Shown one piece after another: positions 5,329-13,186 of a stretch of 15,526 bases of DNA (the first letter of the stretch is position 1; every line of letters starts with the position of its first letter). A program made the translations under genes and the position numbers. The DNA comes from QALR01 sp045124015 (lineage in GTDB: Bacteria; Bacillota; Clostridia; Oscillospirales; CAG-272). The DNA is taken from NCBI GenBank assembly GCA_045124015.1, contig JBGVLA010000011.1, positions 1 through 15,526 on the forward strand, written 5' to 3'. The notes below the pieces were generated by a model, which made no database searches, was not told the origin of the DNA, and saw only the letters and a program-made list of their open reading frames with translations.

Positions 5329-7641
5329 ATGACCAAAACGCAAAAAATCGTAACCTCCCTGCTCAGTCTGATCCTCTGCTTCTTTTTCGTCGTATCCATC
5401 GTCGATACGAAGGAGCTGAAGCAGGAAACGGGGCTGAGCCAAGAAAACATCATGACACATGTGGAAAAGCTTTCCGAAAACGGACCGCGCGCCGTTTCCA
5501 ACAAGGAAGCCAACGAAAAAGCCGTCGAGTATATCGTATCTCAGCTTGAAAGCTGGGGATTTGTAAACGAAGACACGACCGAAGCGCCTTCCTATCTCGT
5601 ACAGGAATACGTTGCGACCGATTCCCGCTATCAGAATTGGAATCTCAAAAACGTTATCGTACATATTCCGTCGACATCTCCCAATAGAACGGGCGACGCC
5701 GTTATGTTCATGGGACATTTCGACTCCGTTCCGATGGGACAAGGCGCATCCGATGACGGCGTTGCCTGCGCGACGATGCTCGAAGCCATCCGTTATTACA
5801 CCGAAAATAAGCTCGATGCCACAAATGACCTTCTGTTCTGCTTTGTAAACGGCGAAGAATACGGTCTTTACGGCTCTAAGGCGCTTATGGCTGAATTTAC
5901 AGGCTTTGACGATGTTCTTGAGCGCACAAAATTTGTAACCAACCTCGAATCCCGAGGCACAGACGGCACGCTCATCATGTTCGAGACTGCCAAAAACAAT
6001 TATCATACCGTAAAACTCTTCTCCGAAGTCAACGAAAGCATCTTCACCTGCTCCATTGCGACCTTGGTGTATGACACCATGCCCAACTACACGGACTTCA
6101 CGACCTTCAAGGACGCATATCAAGGCATCAACATGGCAAACATCATGGGCGGCGAAAACTATCACACCCAGAACGATAGTCCCGAAAACGTCGGCGCAAA
6201 TTATCTTTCCCAGCAGGCGCAGATCGTGGAAAATCTCATTTCCAAACTCAACGATTATGACCTCGATCTGCTCTACGATGCCGAAGAATCCGCGATCTTC
6301 TTCTCCTATCTGAATATGACGACCGTCGTTTATAACCATACGACCGTCATCGTTCTTGCCGTACTTGCCATTTTGCTTGTCCTCGCCAACATTTTGCTTT
6401 CCGCCCTCTATCGCAAGGAAAACAACGTACTCAAAACAGCAAAGGGCATCCTCGCCATCGTCGCAGGTCTTGCGCTCTCCGCAGGCGCGGCTTACGCTTG
6501 CTATTATATCTTCCAGTGGATCGCCGTTCTCTTTGGTGTCATTGACAGCCATATGGTCGGTAAGATCGCATATTCCAATATCGCCATCGTCGTCGGCATT
6601 GGCATTTTGACCCTTTCCATGACCGTTCTCACGACACATTTCGCGTGCAAATGGCTCAAGATGGAACGCCGCGATATGACTCGCGCTTTTGCGTATATCC
6701 ACGCCGTACTCGGTATCGCACTTTCCTTTGCACTTGCCGATGCCAGCTATCTCTTTATCTTCAGCGGCATCATGCTGATGATCAATGAGCTTCTCATCAC
6801 TTGCCTCAAGCAGACGAAGTTTGAAAACTTCCACGGCGAGCTTCTTGCGACCGCGCTTTCGCTCCCCATTGTCATTCCCGTTATCTTCCTTGCGACATCC
6901 GCGCTCGGACTCAGCATGGCTTACGTATACCGACTGGTCTTCGCACTCGCCATCTTCGCGATCGGCATCGCGCTCACGCCCGCTTGCAAGTATATCACCG
7001 TCCGCATCTTCAAGAAGAAAGGCTCTCCTGCCGAGGGTGCGCTCCATCTCCTTGCACTGTCTCTCGTCATCTTCCTTTGCGTCAGCCTTGTAAAGCCGAA
7101 CGCAAGCGCAAACCTGATGGGCAAACAAAATATCGTCATGCTCCCGTATGACGATGCACTCGTATACGTTCTCGATGCAAACGGTGAATCCGAATATCGC
7201 ATTTATGACCTCAACGCACTCTCCGCGCTTGAAAAATATGCACCCGAGATGACCTACGCAGAGGAATATTATGTCGGCAAGGGTGAAAAAGCCGAAATTT
7301 CCAGCGAGATCCTCTCCACCTTCGAGAATAATGTGCTTACCATCAAAAAAGCCGATGAAAACTCGCTCGTATATCTTGATTTTTCGAACATCACTGCCCT
7401 TTCTTTCACCATTGATGACGGTTTGGAAACAGAAATGACGTATGTTCTTCCGAAAAACGGAACCTATTCCATCAAGATCCACAGCGATTGCGTCGTAACG
7501 CTGAACGCAGGTGGCGCGACCGTTGCCTATAAAGAAGTTCTCCGCGACTACGATGCCCTCATCCCCGCGGAATATGAAGGCGATGAAAATATGCTGCATT
7601 TCAACCTCTGGCTGACAGACACCTTTGATTTCGCACAGTGA
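5329..7641 (+). CDS. Polytopic membrane M28 family zinc metallopeptidase
   Basis: A 770-residue protein with, in order: an N-terminal membrane helix (about 7-24), an extracytoplasmic M28 peptidase domain (about 35-315), some eight further hydrophobic segments (about 338-590) and a C-terminal extracytoplasmic, beta-rich domain (about 595-770). The zinc-ligand set of M28 looks complete: GHFDSV with H130, SDDG with D142/D143, NGEEYG with E176-E177, NLE with E207 and YHT with H279. M28 enzymes are mostly aminopeptidases or carboxypeptidases using two zinc ions. The order M28 domain, membrane bundle, C-terminal ectodomain resembles eukaryotic Pff1/ERMP1 proteases. The ATG at 5329 follows TTAAGGAG (5312-5319), and an in-frame GTG at 5272 falls inside the promoter. 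It is monocistronic, between two terminators. Peptide or signal-peptide turnover at the cell surface is plausible, but the substrate is unknown. Confidence 0.9.
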   Translation: MTKTQKIVTSLLSLILCFFFVVSIVDTKELKQETGLSQENIMTHVEKLSENGPRAVSNKEANEKAVEYIVSQLESWGFVNEDTTEAPSYLVQEYVATDSRYQNWNLKNVIVHIPSTSPNRTGDAVMFMGHFDSVPMGQGASDDGVACATMLEAIRYYTENKLDATNDLLFCFVNGEEYGLYGSKALMAEFTGFDDVLERTKFVTNLESRGTDGTLIMFETAKNNYHTVKLFSEVNESIFTCSIATLVYDTMPNYTDFTTFKDAYQGINMANIMGGENYHTQNDSPENVGANYLSQQAQIVENLISKLNDYDLDLLYDAEESAIFFSYLNMTTVVYNHTTVIVLAVLAILLVLANILLSALYRKENNVLKTAKGILAIVAGLALSAGAAYACYYIFQWIAVLFGVIDSHMVGKIAYSNIAIVVGIGILTLSMTVLTTHFACKWLKMERRDMTRAFAYIHAVLGIALSFALADASYLFIFSGIMLMINELLITCLKQTKFENFHGELLATALSLPIVIPVIFLATSALGLSMAYVYRLVFALAIFAIGIALTPACKYITVRIFKKKGSPAEGALHLLALSLVIFLCVSLVKPNASANLMGKQNIVMLPYDDALVYVLDANGESEYRIYDLNALSALEKYAPEMTYAEEYYVGKGEKAEISSEILSTFENNVLTIKKADENSLVYLDFSNITALSFTIDDGLETEMTYVLPKNGTYSIKIHSDCVVTLNAGGATVAYKEVLRDYDALIPAEYEGDENMLHFNLWLTDTFDFAQ

Positions 7642-7660
7642 TCCTAAAAAGAACAAAACA

Positions 7661-7693
7661 CACAAAAGGGAGCGCATCGCGCTCCCTTTTGTG
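7661..7693. terminator. Intrinsic terminator after the M28 gene
   Basis: A perfect 15-bp stem (CACAAAAGGGAGCGC and its complement) with a 3-nt ATC loop starts 20 nt after the stop. The 3' arm contains TTTT but only a weak pyrimidine tail follows. It separates the peptidase from nifJ. The gap from here to the nifJ promoter (7694-7796) is AT-rich and shows nothing else. Confidence 0.82.
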
Positions 7694-7796
7694 CGCTTCT
7701 TCCCCTCAAAAAGAAAATCCTTGAAATGAAAACAAAATAAACAGAAAAACCCAAAGAAAAATTCACATAAATTTCTCTTTTTTTAACCGATATGTA

Positions 7797-7825
7797 TTTA
7801 CTTTTCATAAGATTAGTGGTATGAT
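7797..7825 (+). promoter_or_regulatory. Extended -10 promoter of nifJ
   Basis: TATGAT at 7820-7825 is preceded by TGG (7817-7819), giving the TGn extended -10 motif. TTTACT at 7797-7802 is a 4/6 match to the -35 box at 17-bp spacing. The start would be near 7832, about 30 nt before the ATG. I see no palindromic operator such as a Rex site in this stretch. Confidence 0.7.
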
Positions 7826-7862
7826 ATATATGTAAAATCTAAATTTACGGAGGTAAAATCCA

Positions 7863-10800
7863 ATGGAAAGAAAAAAGATTTCGATGGATGGTAATACAGC
7901 CGCCGCGCACGTGTCTTACGCGTTCACAGAAGTAGCTGCTATCTACCCCATCACACCTTCCAGCCCTATGGCTGAAATGACCGATACATGGTCCGCAACA
8001 GGTCTCCAGAACGTATTCGGTGAAAAAGTCAAAGTTATGGAAATGCAGTCCGAAGCAGGTGCCGCAGGCGCTGTTCACGGTTCTCTTGCATCCGGCGCTT
8101 TGACAACAACTTACACAGCATCCCAGGGTCTTCTTTTGATGATCCCCAACATGTTCAAAATGGCAGGCGAACTTCTTCCCTGCGTAATCCATGTTTCCGC
8201 TCGTAACGTTGCTTCTCACGCACTCAACATCTTCGGCGAACATTCCGACGTTTACGCTTGCCGTCAGACCGGTTTTGCTATGCTCGCTGAATCCAACCCC
8301 CAGGAAATCATGGACATCGCTCCCGTTGCTCACCTCGCAGCAATCAAGGGTCGCGTTCCTTTCCTTAACTTCTTCGACGGTTTCCGTACATCTCACGAAA
8401 TCCAGAAGATCGAAGCTTGGGACTATGCTGATCTCGAAGAAATGCTCGATAAGGACGCTGTTGCTGCATTCCGCGCACACGCTCTTAACCCGAATCACCC
8501 CGCACTCCGCGGCTCCGCTGAAAACGGCGACATCTTCTTCCAGCACAGAGAAGCATGTAACCCCTACTATGACGCTATCCCCGGCATCGTAGAAGACTAC
8601 ATGAACAAGATCAACGCAAAGATCGGTACCAACTACAAGCTCTTCAACTACTACGGCGCAGAAGATGCTGACCGTGTTATCGTTGCTATGGGCTCCGTTT
8701 GCGATACCATCGAAGAAGCTGTTGACTACCTCAACGCTAAGGGCGAAAAAGTAGGTCTTATCAAAGTTCGTCTTTACAGACCTTTCGTTGCTGAAAAGCT
8801 CATCGAAGCACTTCCTAAGACCGCAACCAAGGTTGCTGTTCTTGATAGAACCAAGGAACCCGGCTCTCTCGGCGAACCGCTCTACCTCGACGTTGTTACC
8901 TCCCTTGCACAGGGCGGCGTAAAAGCAACCATCGTAGGCGGTCGTTTCGGTCTCGGTTCTAAGGACACCACTCCCGCTTCCATCTTTGCAGTTTATGAAA
9001 ACCTCGCAAAGGACGCTCCGAAGAATGGCTTCACCATCGGCATCGTCGATGACGTTACAGGCCACTCCCTCGAAGAAAAGCCCGCTCCTGACACCGTTCC
9101 CGCAGGTACAATCTCTTGCAAGTTCTGGGGTCTCGGCGGCGACGGTACCGTTGGTGCAAACAAGAACTCCATCAAGATCATCGGTGACCACACCGATAAA
9201 TACATTCAGGCATACTTCCAGTATGACTCCAAGAAGACCGGCGGTGTAACCATTTCTCACCTCCGTTTCGGTGATTCCCCGATCAAGTCTTCTTACTATA
9301 TCTCCAAGGCAGACTTCGTTGCTTGCCACACACCCTCTTATATGCTCAAGGGCTATAAGATCGTAAACGACGTTAAGCCCGGCGGTACGTTCCTTCTCAA
9401 CTGCCAGTGGACTGTTGAAGAACTCGACAACATCCTCCCCGCAGAAGTTAAGAACTACATCGCAAACAACAACATCAACTTCTATATCGTAAACGCGATC
9501 GACAAGGCTCGTGAAATCGGTATGGGTAAGAGAACCAACACCATTCTTCAGTCCGCATTCTTCAAGCTCGCAAACATCATGCCCATCGCTGAAGCTGTTG
9601 ACTACATGAAGTACATGGCTAAGAAGTCCTACCTCAAGAAGGGCGAAGCTGTTGTTGAAATGAACTACAAGGCAATCGACGCAGGTGTTGACGCACTTGT
9701 TAAGGTTGAAGTTCCCGAAGCTTGGAAGACAGCAGTCAACACCGTTGCTGAAAAGCCTGCTGAAGGTACAAGAAAAGACCTCGTTGACTTTGTAAACAAC
9801 ATCGTTATCCCCGTAACTAAGATGCAGGGCGACTCTCTCCCCGTATCCGCATTTGCTAAACTTGCTGACGGTCAGCTTCCTCAGGGTGCTGCTGCATACG
9901 AAAAACGCGGCGTTGCTGTTGACGTTCCCGTATGGCATGCTGAAAACTGTATCCAGTGTAACAACTGTGCATTTGTATGTCCTCACGCTGCTATTCGTCC
10001 TTTCGCAATGACAGAAGAAGAAGCTGCAAATGCTCCCGCAGTTACCAAGTTCACAGCAAAACCCGTTATCAAGACCAACTACAAGTTCACAATGGCAATT
10101 TCTCCTCTCGATTGTATGGGTTGTACCCTCTGCGTAAAGGCTTGTCCTGTTACTGCTAAGGCAGAAAAAGACGGCACTCCCGAAAAGAAAGCAATCGAAA
10201 TGGTATCCCTCGAAAGCCAGAGAGAACAGCAGGCTGCATTCGACTACGCTGTTGCAAATGTTGCTGAAAAGCCCGAGCTTATCAACACCACCATCAAGGG
10301 TAGCCAGTTCAAACAGCCTCTCCTCGAGTTCTCCGGCTCTTGCGCAGGTTGTGCAGAAACATCTTACGCTAGACTCGTTACACAGCTCTTCGGCGAAAGA
10401 ATGTATATCTCCAACGCAACAGGTTGTTCCTCCATTTGGGGTGGCTCTGCTCCCTCTACTCCTTACACTGTAAACCGTATGAGCGGTCGCGGTCCTGCTT
10501 GGGGTAACTCCCTCTTCGAAGATAACGCAGAACACGGTCTCGGTATCTTCCTTGGTCAGAAGACCATTCGTGAAAAACTCCTTGCTAAGACCAAGAAGGT
10601 TCTCGAAGGCGCTTGCGCTTCCGACGAACTCAAGGCAGCAGCTCAGGCTTGGGTTGACACCTATGCTAACGGCGTAGAAAACGACAAGGCTACCAAGGCA
10701 TACGTTGCAGAACTTGAAAAAGCAGAATGCGACACATGCAAAGAAATCCTTGCTGAAAAAGACTACCTCTCCAAGAAGTCCATGTGGATCTTCGGTGGCG

Positions 10801-11426
10801 ACGGTTGGGCTTACGATATCGGTTTCGGCGGTCTTGACCACGTTCTCGCATCCGGCGAAGACGTAAACATCATGGTATTCGATACCGAAGTTTACTCCAA
10901 CACCGGTGGTCAGGCATCCAAGGCTTCTCAGGTTGGTCAGGTTGCTCAGTTCGCAGCAGCTGGTAAGGCTATCAAGAAGAAAGACCTTGCTAACATTGCT
11001 ATGTCTTACGGCTACGTATATGTTGCACAGATCGCTATGGGTGCTGATATGAACCAGACCCTCAAGGCTATCACAGAAGCTGAAGCTTACCCGGGTCCCT
11101 CCATCATCATCTGCTATGCTCCTTGCGAAATGCACGGTGTTAAGGGCGGTATGGCTAACTGCCAGTCCGAAATGAAGCGTGCGGTTGAAGCTGGTTACTG
11201 GCAGCTCTTCCGTTACAATCCTGCTAAGGAAACCGACCTCCTCACAATCGATAGCAAGGCTCCTACAGCAAGCTACATCGACTTCATCAAGAGCGAAACA
11301 CGTTACAGCCGTCTCGTTCAGTCCTTCCCGGATAGAGCAGAAGTTCTCTTCGCAGAAGCTGAAAGACTTGCACAGGCTAAGTACGATCGTCTCGTTAAAC
11401 TTGGCGAACTTTACGGCAAAAACTAA
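7863..11426 (+). CDS. nifJ: Pyruvate:ferredoxin (flavodoxin) oxidoreductase
   Basis: A 1187-residue single-chain enzyme of normal length. It converts pyruvate and CoA to acetyl-CoA and CO2 and reduces ferredoxin, the central step of pyruvate breakdown in anaerobes. The N-terminal domain has YPITPSSPMAE (from Y28). A gamma-type region follows, including GVTISHLRFGDSPIKSSYY. A two-cluster ferredoxin insert has C696/C699/C702/C706 and C751/C754/C757/C761. The C-terminal thiamine-diphosphate domain has C827 and C830 (SCAGC), C855 (ATGCSS), GDGWAYDIG (from G979) and SNTGGQ, and C1088 is the likely fourth ligand of the third [4Fe-4S] cluster. All three clusters and the cofactor site look intact. 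A clear GGAGGT (7849-7854) precedes the ATG. Codon bias is as strong as in rplA, consistent with very high expression. The gene is monocistronic. No ferredoxin, hydrogenase or phosphotransacetylase gene is adjacent. Confidence 0.97.
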   Translation: MERKKISMDGNTAAAHVSYAFTEVAAIYPITPSSPMAEMTDTWSATGLQNVFGEKVKVMEMQSEAGAAGAVHGSLASGALTTTYTASQGLLLMIPNMFKMAGELLPCVIHVSARNVASHALNIFGEHSDVYACRQTGFAMLAESNPQEIMDIAPVAHLAAIKGRVPFLNFFDGFRTSHEIQKIEAWDYADLEEMLDKDAVAAFRAHALNPNHPALRGSAENGDIFFQHREACNPYYDAIPGIVEDYMNKINAKIGTNYKLFNYYGAEDADRVIVAMGSVCDTIEEAVDYLNAKGEKVGLIKVRLYRPFVAEKLIEALPKTATKVAVLDRTKEPGSLGEPLYLDVVTSLAQGGVKATIVGGRFGLGSKDTTPASIFAVYENLAKDAPKNGFTIGIVDDVTGHSLEEKPAPDTVPAGTISCKFWGLGGDGTVGANKNSIKIIGDHTDKYIQAYFQYDSKKTGGVTISHLRFGDSPIKSSYYISKADFVACHTPSYMLKGYKIVNDVKPGGTFLLNCQWTVEELDNILPAEVKNYIANNNINFYIVNAIDKAREIGMGKRTNTILQSAFFKLANIMPIAEAVDYMKYMAKKSYLKKGEAVVEMNYKAIDAGVDALVKVEVPEAWKTAVNTVAEKPAEGTRKDLVDFVNNIVIPVTKMQGDSLPVSAFAKLADGQLPQGAAAYEKRGVAVDVPVWHAENCIQCNNCAFVCPHAAIRPFAMTEEEAANAPAVTKFTAKPVIKTNYKFTMAISPLDCMGCTLCVKACPVTAKAEKDGTPEKKAIEMVSLESQREQQAAFDYAVANVAEKPELINTTIKGSQFKQPLLEFSGSCAGCAETSYARLVTQLFGERMYISNATGCSSIWGGSAPSTPYTVNRMSGRGPAWGNSLFEDNAEHGLGIFLGQKTIREKLLAKTKKVLEGACASDELKAAAQAWVDTYANGVENDKATKAYVAELEKAECDTCKEILAEKDYLSKKSMWIFGGDGWAYDIGFGGLDHVLASGEDVNIMVFDTEVYSNTGGQASKASQVGQVAQFAAAGKAIKKKDLANIAMSYGYVYVAQIAMGADMNQTLKAITEAEAYPGPSIIICYAPCEMHGVKGGMANCQSEMKRAVEAGYWQLFRYNPAKETDLLTIDSKAPTASYIDFIKSETRYSRLVQSFPDRAEVLFAEAERLAQAKYDRLVKLGELYGKN

Positions 11427-11446
11427 TTTCTGAATAGAAATTACAC

Positions 11447-11478
11447 ATCGGAAGTCCTTCGGGACTTCCGATTTTTTT
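11447..11478 (+). terminator. Strong intrinsic terminator after nifJ
   Basis: An 11-bp perfect stem (ATCGGAAGTCC/GGACTTCCGAT) capped by a TTCG tetraloop runs straight into seven T residues, 20 nt after the nifJ stop codon. Confidence 0.95.
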
Positions 11479-11508
11479 GAATTTACAGAAAAAAATTTCA
11501 AAAATCTA

Positions 11509-11537
11509 TTGCAATTTCGATTTCTTTGTGATATAAT
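11509..11537 (+). promoter_or_regulatory. Promoter of tRNA-Glu
   Basis: TTGCAA (11509-11514) and TATAAT (11532-11537) at 17-bp spacing, with an extended TG at 11529-11530. The predicted start near 11544 leaves about 18 nt of 5' leader for RNase P to remove. Confidence 0.82.
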
Positions 11538-11561
11538 AGAATCCGTTCCAAAGATAAATAT

Positions 11562-11636
11562 GGCCCGTTGGTCAAGCGGTTAAGACTCCGCCCTCTCACG
11601 GCGGCGACAGGGGTTCGATTCCCCTACGGGTCACCA
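11562..11636 (+). tRNA. tRNA-Glu, anticodon CTC
   Basis: A full cloverleaf of 75 nt including an encoded CCA. The acceptor stem GGCCCGT pairs with ACGGGTC through one G-U pair. The D arm contains GGTCAAGCGGTTAAGAC. The anticodon stem CCGCC/GGCGG encloses the loop CTCTCAC with anticodon CTC at 11595-11597, reading GAG. The T arm is AGGGG-TTCGATT-CCCCT. It has its own promoter and terminator and no flanking tRNA genes. tRNA genes are frequent integration targets, and mobilization genes lie about 1.3 kb to the right, but no duplicate of the tRNA 3' end is present in the window. Confidence 0.96.
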
Positions 11637-11640
11637 AACA

Positions 11641-11691
11641 AAACAAATCCGAACTATTTCGTAACAAACGATGTGTTCGGATTTGTTTTTT
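11641..11691 (+). terminator. Terminator of the tRNA-Glu transcript
   Basis: A perfect 14-bp stem (AAACAAATCCGAAC, 11641-11654, with 11675-11688) with a 20-nt loop ends in a run of six T residues, starting 5 nt after the tRNA CCA. Confidence 0.88.
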
Positions 11692-11717
11692 ATGTTACAT
11701 ATCCTTATTAAAAGCTT

Positions 11718-11746
11718 AGGTGCAGGCATCACGCCTGCACCTTTTT
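11718..11746. terminator. Intergenic terminator at the end of the XRE gene
   Basis: A perfect 10-bp stem (AGGTGCAGGC/GCCTGCACCT) around ATCAC. On the plus strand it ends in five T residues. On the minus strand it comes directly after the stop codon of the XRE gene and is followed by AAGCTTTT. It probably serves as a two-way barrier between the tRNA unit and the convergent regulator gene. Confidence 0.8.
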
Positions 11747-11747
11747 C

Positions 11748-12812
11748 TTATTTATTAAATAGTTGAAGCAATCTCTCTTCCTCTTTTGTAAACCAATCTT
11801 TCGTTCGAAGCGCATCAAAATCTGCGGATTCCATCTTTCCACGGATCATTCTTGCAATTTGAAGTTTATCCGTAGGTGTTGCAGTCACTTTCCAACCTGC
11901 GACCATTGGCGCAGTAAGGTCATGTTCTTTGATTTGCACAGATTTTTCCGTAAGATCGATAGCGCGTTTCAGATGATGACAGATCACCACATCGCTTTTT
12001 TCGGTCTGTGTCTCGTCAAGAGCAATATTGATATGCATATATGCGAGTTTTTTCATAGTTGGATAGCTCATATCGTCATGGGGATACAACGTTTCATAAA
12101 CTGCCGATACGGTCTTAAACAACTCCTGCCCATATCGAGTATCTTTTCCCGACTTTTCGATCAAACGGCATGCCAAATAATACATTTCCTCCAAAAACCA
12201 ATGCGTACAAAAGCCAACATCGTAAATCAGTTCCTCGCCCTCGTCCATTCTCGTCCAAAGAATATCTCGTGTGCAAAAAACAGGAGCCGCCTTCTGTATC
12301 CAATCCTGCGCAAGTTCCCTATTTCCACTATCCAAGTAAGCGCTGACCAAAAGACTAATTGCTTGTCCCCGATAATATCCGTGATCGGTGGAACCCCAAA
12401 TATCCATGGCAAGAGCAATCGCATCTTCCCGATATTTTACTTTATCCACATCGTAATACATCGACATCAGCATTTCCTTGACTTCTACATTGTTGGGCAT
12501 TTGTTTATACGCCTCCTGCCAAATAGCAAGTGCTTCTTTTTTATGACCGTTTTCATAAAATTCGGCACTGCGTGCGTCATATTCCGCGTATAATTTCGCT
12601 TCATCAATTTTTTCAACCTGAAGAAGTTCATCCACCGTGATATCAAAAAAACGAGCAATCTCCGGAAGAAGAAAGATATCCGGACAAGTGATGTCATTCT
12701 CCCATTTACTAACAGCTTGGTAAGATACATCCAGAAAGGAAGCGAGGTTTTCTTGCGAAATATTTTTCTCTTTTCTCAAAGTTTTCAATTTTTCACCGAG
12801 TGATATTTTCAT
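11748..12812 (-). CDS. XRE-type helix-turn-helix regulator with TPR-like C-terminal domain
   Basis: A 354-residue protein. Residues about 5-64 are an XRE/Cro-C1 helix-turn-helix domain (LGEKLKTLRKEKNISQENLA, then SYQAVSKWEND and the DITVDELL ending). The remaining 285 or so residues are helical and TPR-like, with repeated aromatic and alanine positions (for example AIWQEAYKQMPNNVEVKEML and AISLLVSAYLDSGNRELAQDW). No metal-binding or enzymatic motif is evident. This plan is common among Clostridia regulators whose TPR part senses a peptide or protein partner. GAAAGGAG (near 12821-12828 read on the minus strand) precedes the ATG. It is a single-gene unit with its own promoter and a palindrome at its start point, so autoregulation is likely. 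It may be host DNA or the edge of the adjoining mobile element. The regulated target is unknown. Confidence 0.88.
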   Translation of the reverse strand: MKISLGEKLKTLRKEKNISQENLASFLDVSYQAVSKWENDITCPDIFLLPEIARFFDITVDELLQVEKIDEAKLYAEYDARSAEFYENGHKKEALAIWQEAYKQMPNNVEVKEMLMSMYYDVDKVKYREDAIALAMDIWGSTDHGYYRGQAISLLVSAYLDSGNRELAQDWIQKAAPVFCTRDILWTRMDEGEELIYDVGFCTHWFLEEMYYLACRLIEKSGKDTRYGQELFKTVSAVYETLYPHDDMSYPTMKKLAYMHINIALDETQTEKSDVVICHHLKRAIDLTEKSVQIKEHDLTAPMVAGWKVTATPTDKLQIARMIRGKMESADFDALRTKDWFTKEEERLLQLFNK

Positions 12813-12836
12813 ATATGTTCTCCTTTCAAAATTGTT

Positions 12837-12848
12837 TTGTAGCTACAA
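12837..12848. promoter_or_regulatory. 12-bp palindrome at the XRE gene start point, candidate operator
   Basis: TTGTAGCTACAA is a perfect 12-bp palindrome lying between the minus-strand -10 box (12853-12858) and the ribosome site, over the expected start point near 12846. XRE-family dimers often bind such short palindromes and repress their own gene. The palindrome is seen and the function is inferred. Confidence 0.5.
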
Positions 12849-12852
12849 TCTT

Positions 12853-12881
12853 ATTATACGAGAATATCGATATGTTTACAA
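12853..12881 (-). promoter_or_regulatory. Promoter of the XRE regulator gene
   Basis: Read on the minus strand, TTGTAA (12881-12876), 17 bp, then TATAAT (12858-12853). A consensus -10 and a 4/6 -35 give a start near 12846 and a leader of about 35 nt. Confidence 0.72.
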
Positions 12882-12940
12882 TAACGCATTTGGTTTATTG
12901 CAACAACGAAAATTCAACCAAACAGCGAACATCTCAATTA

Positions 12941-13180
12941 TTACGCTTGTACCCTTTTCTTTCGATTCCTCTCAGCTCTCCACCTCTCAAAATCTTTCCA
13001 ATTCTCCTCATTCTCAAAATATTTCAAAACAAACGGAAGAAAACTCCGTGCGATCAACTCGTATTCGTAGTCGAGAATATTCTTGGGAATTATTTTCGGC
13101 TCTTCATCGTCATCCATGCAACCGCGCTTATTGATCCAAAGCCAAAGGAATGAGATATACAGTTTACGGCATAGACTCAA
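12941..13180 (-). CDS. Small charged protein of a mobilization operon, function unknown
   Basis: Up to 79 residues from a TTG at 13180, just 6 nt after the ParB-like stop codon. A GAGAGGTGAGGGG stretch overlaps that stop and would serve as ribosome site. A shorter product of 58 residues from the internal ATG (MDDDEEPK) is possible but has a poor ribosome site. The N-terminus is aromatic and basic (FLWLWINKRG), followed by an acidic patch. Then comes a helical segment YELIARSFLPFVLKYFENEENWKDFERW and a basic tail (RAERNRKKR). I recognise it only loosely as resembling small proteins found next to relaxase and ParB-like genes in Clostridia elements, with no assigned function. Its tight packing makes it likely to be a real gene. 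It is the last gene of the operon, and no clear terminator follows before 12881. Confidence 0.6.
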   Translation of the reverse strand: MSLCRKLYISFLWLWINKRGCMDDDEEPKIIPKNILDYEYELIARSFLPFVLKYFENEENWKDFERWRAERNRKKRVQA

Positions 13181-13186
13181 TACCCC

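Noticed and set aside
5299..7677. A 792-residue open frame on the minus strand opposite the M28 gene
   Set aside because: Antisense shadow: low-complexity charged composition, runs across promoter and terminator, and the sense gene has all catalytic motifs.
7845..11501. A 1218-residue open frame on the minus strand opposite nifJ
   Set aside because: It is a mirror of nifJ created by strong codon bias that avoids codons whose complements are stops. It shows no domain, is cysteine and valine rich, and has no ribosome site.
11641..11747. Possible attachment repeat next to the tRNA-Glu 3' end
   Set aside because: The inverted repeats here are two terminators. No direct copy of the tRNA 3' end was found in this stretch or elsewhere in the window.
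12800..13153. A 117-residue plus-strand open frame across the XRE promoter region
   Set aside because: It overlaps the promoter and operator of the XRE gene and the small charged gene, with no recognisable domain or ribosome site.
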